64,000 nt of DNA, taken from contig CAWCEN010000006.1 in the NCBI GenBank assembly GCA_963794605.1, positions 1-64,000 of the forward strand. Reading direction: 5' to 3'. The position numbers were made by a program, and so were the translations under genes. Below are positions 59,274 through 64,000 of this stretch, piece by piece. This stretch comes from VAXT01 sp963794605. GTDB lineage: Bacteria; Actinomycetota; Thermoleophilia; Gaiellales; Gaiellaceae. A model generated the notes under the pieces. That model ran no database searches, was not told the DNA's origin, and saw only the letters and a list, made by a program, of their open reading frames with translations. Every line of letters begins with the position of its first letter. The stretch's first letter is position 1.

Positions 59274-59684
59274 CTACGCGGCGAGCGTCAGCGGCTCCCG
59301 GGCGCGCGTGGTGGGGAGGGAGAAGCGCTGTCGCGCTCGCAGTGCCAGTTCCTCGGCTCCATATCTCGTGCGGGCGTCGGTGGCGATCACGATCTCGTCT
59401 GCGTGGAACGTCGTCAGCGCATCGGCGATCGCGAGCAGCGGATCCGCGTCTCCGATCCGACCTTCCGCGTGAACGCCGTCTCGCTCGAGTTGCTCTAGGT
59501 ACGCGTCCAGACGCTCGGCGGCCTGCCGTCGAGCTCGATCGTCATCGGATGCCCAACGCCGGAGCCACGAGTTCAGTGCCGGCGCGACGACGAGGACGTT
59601 CCCATTCGGGGCCTCGATCGGAGCAACACCCAGAGCGACGACGAGGACCTTCGAATCTGCTTCTCGGAGTCTTGGTGCCTTCAT
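59274..59684 (-). CDS. Universal-stress-like protein
   Basis: 136 aa from ATG 59684, preceded by GGGAGGCACG. VLVVAPALNSWLRRWASDDDRARRQAAERLDAYLEQLERDG, then GDADPLLAIADALTTFHADEIVIATDA. It resembles the second half of a USP domain, with a truncated N-terminal strand and no clear G-2x-G-9x-G ATP loop. Divergent from the RTX-like gene with an operator between. Confidence 0.75.
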   Translation of the reverse strand: MKAPRLREADSKVLVVALGVAPIEAPNGNVLVVAPALNSWLRRWASDDDRARRQAAERLDAYLEQLERDGVHAEGRIGDADPLLAIADALTTFHADEIVIATDARTRYGAEELALRARQRFSLPTTRAREPLTLAA

Positions 59685-59744
59685 GGTCGTGCCTCCCTTC
59701 GAACGTTTCAGCTTCTGAGTCGGAAGACACCGCTGCGCCGTCGC

Positions 59745-59765
59745 TATTCCCGGGCCACGGGAATA
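59745..59765. promoter_or_regulatory. Palindrome in the divergent USP/RTX intergenic region
   Basis: TATTCCCG-GGCCA-CGGGAATA is a perfect 8-bp inverted repeat with a five-base spacer, midway between the divergent starts at 59684 and 59822. A candidate binding site for a dimeric regulator controlling both genes. Confidence 0.55.
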
Positions 59766-59821
59766 AGTCCCGCCCGCCGGAGTCCCTAGGGCCACAAGGT
59801 CGACTCCAACGAAAGGAAGCC

Positions 59822-62460
59822 ATGAACAGGAAGAAGATCAATCGTTTGCGCTTCGGTCGGCTGGCCGCGGTCGCCCTGCTCGTGCTGGCGAGCGCAGTCG
59901 TTGCCTCGAGCGCAGGGGCGGCGACCCACAACCGAGCAGCGGTCAAGCTCGGTCAGAGCGGGCTTGGCCGGATCCTCGTCGACTCACGCGGACGGGCCCT
60001 CTACATGTTCTCGCACGACAGGCGTGCGCTGAGCAGCTGCAACGGCGCGTGCGCGATGGCGTGGCCGCCGCTCATCACACGCGGCAAGCCCAGGGCGATC
60101 ATGGGCGCACGGAGCGCACTGCTCGGCACGAGCATGCGCAAGGACGGCAGGAGGCAGGTCACCTACCACAGGCACCCGCTCTACTACTTCGCCAAGGACC
60201 GGAGGGCCGGTCAGATCGCCGGCGCCGGACTGACGGCGTTCGGAGGTCGCTGGGATCCACTCTCGGCGGCCGGGAACCCGGTCAAGAAGCCCGCTCCGGT
60301 GGCGTTCCAGCGACCCAAGCTGAAGCGCGGCTCGCTGAACATCGAGGGCACCAAGGCGAATGACAGGATCGCTCTGCGGCTGAAGGCCGGCGATGCCCGT
60401 GTACTCCAGGTCGACGTGGGTGACGACGGCAAGGCCGACTTCAGCTTCAAGCGGAAGCAGGTCGCGCGGATCACCGTACGCGCTGCGGCGGGCAACGACC
60501 TCGTGCGCATCAACGAACGGAACGGCGTGTTCACCGATCGGATTACGACGCTGCTCGACGGCGGAGCCGGGAACGACAACCTGCTTGGAGGCTCTGGAGC
60601 GGAGACGCTGCTCGGCGGCGACGGGAACGACACGCTCGACGGCAACGGTGGCAACGATCGGGCCTTGATGGGCGCCGGTGATGACACCTTTGTCTGGGAT
60701 CCGGGCGACGGCAGCGACACGATCGAGGGCGAGGCGGGCGCTGACACGATGCGTTTCAACGGCGCCAACGTCGCCGAGCAGGTCGATCTGTCGGCGAATG
60801 GGAATCGGCTTCGCTTCTTCCGTACCCAGGCCAACATCACGATGGACACGGCCGGGGTCGAGCGGGTCGACTTCAACGCCCTCGGCGGGGCCGATCTGGT
60901 CACCGTCAGCGATCTGAGCGGAACGGACGTCACGAGCCTGAACGTCGATCTCGCCGCCGCACTGGGCGGGGCGACCGGCGACGCGGCGGCCGACAAGGTG
61001 GTCGTCAACGGAAGCGAGGGCAACGACATGGTCAACGTCAGCGGGAATGCCGCCGCCGTGTCCGTGGCCGGCCTCCGGACATCGGTCACGGTTCAGCACC
61101 AGGAGCCGAGCGACGAGCTCGCCGTCAACGGCCGTGGCGGAAACGATGCGATCTCGGCATCCACGCTCGCGGCGCAGGCGATCGCCCTGACCCTCGACGG
61201 CGGTGCCGGCGACGACTCGATCGCAGGTAGGCCGGAGTCGAGACGCTGCTCGGCGGCGACGGGAACGACACGCTCGACGGCAACGGTGGCAACGATCGGG
61301 CCTTGATGGGCGCCGGTGATGACACCTTTGTCTGGGATCCGGGCGACGGCAGCGACACGATCGAGGGCGAGGCGGGCGCTGACACGATGCGTTTCAACGG
61401 CGCCAACGTCGCCGAGCAGGTCGATCTGTCGGCGAATGGGAATCGGCTTCGCTTCTTCCGCACCCAGGCCAACATCACGATGGACACGGCCGGGGTCGAG
61501 CGGGTCGACTTCAATGCCCTCGGCGGGGCCGATCTGGTCACCGTCAACGATCTGAGCGGAACCGACGTCATGAACGTGGACGTTGACCTCGGCGGAGCCG
61601 ATGGCCAGGCGGACCGCGTGGTCGCGAACGGCACGAACGGACCCGACCGGATTCGCGTCAACCAGGGCGCAACCGGCCTCGCCGTCACCGGCCTCGACGC
61701 ACAGGTGACGGTTCACAACCAGGAGCCGAGCGACGCGCTCGTCGTCAAGGGGCTCGACGGGAACGACGACATCGCGGCGGCCGGTCTCCCGGCCCAGGCG
61801 ATCGCCCTCACGCTCGACGCGGGCGCCGGAGACGACGAGCTCTTCGGCGGCCTGGGCAACGACATGCTGCTCGGCGGCGACGGAAGCGACGTCCTGGACG
61901 GCAGCAAGGGCAACGACGTCGCCCTGATGGGCGCCGGCGACGACACGTTCGTCTGGGATCCAGGCGACGGAAGCGACGTCGTCGAAGGCGGGGACGGCGA
62001 CGACTCGATGCAGTTCATCGGCGCCAACATCGCGGAGCAGATCCACGTCTCGGCCAACGGCAACCGCGTGCTCTTCGTCCGCGACATCGCGAACGTGACG
62101 ATGGATCTCGCGGGCGTCGAGCAGATCGACTTCCAGGCCCTGGGCGGGGCCGACCTGGTCGACGTAGGCGACCTGACCGGCACCGACCTGGTGAGCCTGC
62201 AGGTCGATCTCGGGGAGGCCGACGGGGCGATGGACCGCGTCGCGGTCGCAGGCACCGACGGCGAGGATGCGATCACCGTGAACGGAGACGCAGGCGGCGT
62301 GAAGGTGAGCGGCCTGCATACCGGGGTCAAGATCCTCGACCCCGAGTTCGCGAACGACCGGCTCGACGTCGACACGGGCGACGGCCGGGACACCGTGGAC
62401 TCGAGCGATTTGGCACCCGGCACGATCCAGCTCTCCGTGGACGGCGTTCCAGTCCCCTAG
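59822..62460 (+). pseudogene. Secreted-repeat plus RTX-like Ca-binding protein, one-base frameshift
   Basis: About 880 codons after AAAGGAAGCC. Signal peptide (1-34), then a COG4315-type secreted repeat pair (ILVDSRGRALYMFSHD, LSSCNGACAMAWPPL, then HPLYYFAKDRRAGQ), then RTX-like nonapeptide stretches (LLGGDGNDTLDGNGGNDRAL) alternating with beta-rich modules. The frame breaks near 61230 (GGTAGGCC); one added base restores SIAGSAGVETLLGG and the open frame to 62460. The second module (61240-61561) nearly equals the first (60602-60923). Extracellular, calcium-stabilised, function unknown. Hairpin at 62479-62506 ends it. Confidence 0.85.
60602..61561 (+). repeat. Near-identical 322-bp direct repeat inside the RTX gene
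   Basis: 60602-60923 and 61240-61561 match at nearly every position (I see about four differences), offset by 638 bases. A third, clearly diverged module follows at about 61860-62170. The frameshift of the gene lies at the left edge of the second copy. Confidence 0.88.
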
Positions 62461-62478
62461 GCGATCCAACGACATCAT

Positions 62479-62506
62479 GGCGGGGCCCGCGGTATGGGGC
62501 CCCGCC
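62479..62506 (+). terminator. Hairpin after the RTX-like gene
   Basis: GGCGGGGCCC and GGGCCCCGCC form a 10-bp GC stem with an eight-base loop, 19 bases after the stop; a short TTT follows 15 bases on. Also lies just before the convergent methyltransferase stop. Confidence 0.7.
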
Positions 62507-62521
62507 GCGGTTTGCCGGCGC

Positions 62522-63310
62522 TCAGCGCGCGGCGGTCGACTTGTGCACGATCCAGCCCAGGCCCGCGCCGGGCTGATCGGGAAGGCCGCGCAGGTCCTCG
62601 AGACCCGCGCGTAGCTGCTCCTCGTCAGCGCCGGGTAGCGCGGCGAGAGCCTCGAACGCGCTGTCGAGCACCTCAGCCGCATAGCCCGCCTGGCCTGCGA
62701 GATCGTCGCCCTGCCACCAGAATGGGCGCTCACCTTCGTCGATCGCGCGCAAGCCCGCGTCGCGGAGCCAGCCCGGCAACCGTGTGCCGGCGTCGCTCCA
62801 ACCCGATGCCGCCATGCCCTGGACCATCGCGCGGATCAGGGCCTCGAATTCAGGTGTGGTCGGCTCGGCCCGGCACGTCGCGTAGTCGACCTCGATCGCG
62901 GTAATCCCGCCGCCCGGAACGAGCACGCGCCGCGCCTCCCGGAGCACCGCGACCGGGTCGGCGACATGCTCCAGGAACCACATCATCCAGACGTGGTCGA
63001 ACGACCCGTTCTCGAACGGCAGCTCGATTGCGTTCGCCTCGATCAGCCTCGCTTCGATTCCGGACCGATCGAGGTGCCCGCGGGCGTACTCGAGCTGCTC
63101 CGGCGCGATGTCGACACCGGTCAGCATGAGGCCGGGAAACTCCTCGCCGAGCACCGCCAGAACGGCGCCGACCCCGCAGCCGACCTCGAGCAGACGCGTG
63201 CCGGGCGCGAGCTCGGTGCCGGCGCGGATCAGCCGGTGGCGCCAGTGCTCGGCCTGCTCGACGAGCCGCTCCTGCTCGGCGGTGCCGTAGCCGTGAACGT
63301 AGCGCGCCAT
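62522..63310 (-). CDS. SAM-dependent methyltransferase (UbiE/type 11-like)
   Basis: 262 aa. SAM motif RLLEVGCGVGAVLAVLGEEFPG near residue 40, LTGVDIAPEQLEYARGHLD, IEANAIELPFENGSFDHVWMMWFLEHVADPVAVLREARRVLVPGG and EVDYATC. Typical small-molecule methyltransferase with a helical C-terminal cap; substrate unknown. Confidence 0.9.
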   Translation of the reverse strand: MARYVHGYGTAEQERLVEQAEHWRHRLIRAGTELAPGTRLLEVGCGVGAVLAVLGEEFPGLMLTGVDIAPEQLEYARGHLDRSGIEARLIEANAIELPFENGSFDHVWMMWFLEHVADPVAVLREARRVLVPGGGITAIEVDYATCRAEPTTPEFEALIRAMVQGMAASGWSDAGTRLPGWLRDAGLRAIDEGERPFWWQGDDLAGQAGYAAEVLDSAFEALAALPGADEEQLRAGLEDLRGLPDQPGAGLGWIVHKSTAAR

Positions 63311-63353
63311 CGTCGGCGACGATACCGACGCGAACCCTTGTCAGACTCGCCGG

Positions 63354-64000
63354 ATCCGGACACTCGTCACAGCCGCTGACAGGACGAGCTTCGACGCGCT
63401 CGAAGCGTCGTTTCGAGGTGCCGTCGGTCTCGCACTCGCCCCGGTCGGTTCGCGGCCGGCGGTCGAGGAGCTCGGGACGCTCCGCGGCGGTGTCGCCTGG
63501 TCGACGATCAAGGTTCCGATCGCGCTGGCCGTCTCGGCGCGTGATCCAACCGAGCGCGATGAGGAGCTGATCGACGCCGCGCTCACCGTGTCGGACAACG
63601 ACGCCGCGCTGGCGTTGTGGGCCCGCCTCGGGCCGCCCGGGGTTGCCGCCGCGGCCGTGGAGGACGTCCTCGCTTTGGCCGGTGACACATCCTCGAGGGT
63701 TGAGACACGGATTCTCCGCCAGGGCTTCACACCGTTCGGACAGACCGAGTGGTCGCTGGCGGCCCAGGTGCAGCTGATGGCCGCTCTGCCCAGCCTCCCG
63801 CACGCCGATTCGGTTCGAGCCCGTATGCGTCGAGTCGTTCCGGAACAGCGCTGGGGACTCGGCACGCTCGGTGACGACGTCGAGCTCAAGGGCGGTTGGG
63901 GCCCAGATCCCGACGGCCGGCGCCTCGTCCGGCAGATGGGGATCGTCGGGCCGCTCGCGGTGGCGCTTGCCGCCCTTCCCGCCGAAGGGAGCTTCGAGTC
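63354..64000 (+). CDS. Serine beta-lactamase-fold hydrolase, 5' part (cut by window edge; start unresolved)
   Basis: The frame shows WSTIKVPIALAVS (S-x-x-K nucleophile), LTVSDNDAALALWARLG (SDN motif) and LKGGWGPD (K-[ST]-G-like box), i.e. a class A beta-lactamase-like or D-Ala-D-Ala hydrolase. No signal peptide and no ATG, GTG or TTG exist in this frame after the divergent gene's start. A TTG at 63338 is one frame off and soon stops, so an indel or rare start is likely. The motifs argue for a serine hydrolase, not for drug resistance specifically. Confidence 0.72.
   Translation, partial: MRTLVTAADRTSFDALEASFRGAVGLALAPVGSRPAVEELGTLRGGVAWSTIKVPIALAVSARDPTERDEELIDAALTVSDNDAALALWARLGPPGVAAAAVEDVLALAGDTSSRVETRILRQGFTPFGQTEWSLAAQVQLMAALPSLPHADSVRARMRRVVPEQRWGLGTLGDDVELKGGWGPDPDGRRLVRQMGIVGPLAVALAALPAEGSFE

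Noticed and set aside
59342..59821. Upstream extension of the RTX-like gene's frame through the USP-like gene region
   Set aside because: A clear ribosome-binding site and signal peptide place the start at 59822; the extension is Arg-rich shadow sequence antisense to the USP-like gene.
60602..62170. CRISPR-like or satellite repeats
   Set aside because: The repeats are long, in frame, and encode RTX-like and beta-rich modules; there is no short repeat/spacer pattern.
63354..64000. Antibiotic-resistance beta-lactamase
   Set aside because: Only fold motifs are visible, there is no signal peptide and the gene is incomplete; many such hydrolases are not beta-lactamases.

Overview
The window is about 67% G+C with dense, often overlapping genes, GTG/TTG starts, F420-type enzymes (an LLM oxidoreductase with an F420-dependent NADP reductase-like partner), an ANTAR regulator, an RskA-like anti-sigma factor and a CarH-type MerR. 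This fits a high-GC actinobacterium. I infer a soil lineage of the Thermoleophilia (Gaiellales/Solirubrobacterales) type, but nothing in the window proves the rank. No rRNA, CRISPR array, transposase or integrase was found.

Layout. 1-5.6 kb: two divergent operons for fatty/hydroxy-acid catabolism (acyl-CoA dehydrogenase, thioesterase, Zn alcohol dehydrogenase and FMN hydroxy-acid oxidase on minus; SDR, acyl-CoA ligase and MaoC hydratase on plus). 5.8-12.8 kb: P-type cation ATPase, L,D-transpeptidase, NfeD, glutamate dehydrogenase, CBS protein and Ppx/GppA phosphatase. 12.92-28.86 kb: an intact initiator tRNA followed by a serial array of tRNA-fMet 3'-half copies (four good, two decayed), several preceded by a related repeat module. 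The copies divide the region into cassette-like segments that carry a CarH-type photoreceptor locus, a methyltransferase, an ArsR/SRPBCC pair, an alpha/beta hydrolase, a LuxR/flavoenzyme operon, a second flavin monooxygenase and a membrane protein. No recombinase lies among them. This array is the most unusual feature of the window.

28.9-43.9 kb: phytoene-desaturase-like oxidoreductase, site-2 protease with CBS domains, F420-type redox pair, DUF1697 gene behind a multicopper-oxidase remnant, stress proteins, a minus-strand operon of four membrane proteins (hdeD broken by one base), rhomboid protease, AI-2E-family permease, DUF1003 protein (frameshifted), bicovalent BBE-type oxidase and a GAF-cyclase. 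44.0-51.5 kb: signalling genes (a LuxR-ATPase broken by five same-direction frameshifts, cupin, DUF4242, ANTAR, a histidine kinase with a small partner, and a membrane cyclase). 51.6-59.7 kb: tandem DUF899 proteins, cyclase-family hydrolase, aldo/keto reductase, M24 peptidase, YdcF, a GT2 enzyme, GFA protein, a convergent anti-sigma/ECF-sigma pair and a USP-like protein. 59.8-64 kb: a secreted-repeat plus RTX-like protein with an internal near-identical duplication, a methyltransferase and the start of a serine beta-lactamase-fold hydrolase.

Single-base indels interrupt several otherwise well-conserved genes (hdeD, DUF1003, the LuxR-ATPase and the RTX gene). Either sequencing/assembly error or real decay could explain them; raw reads would decide. 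All functional calls come from motif recognition by eye, without database searches.
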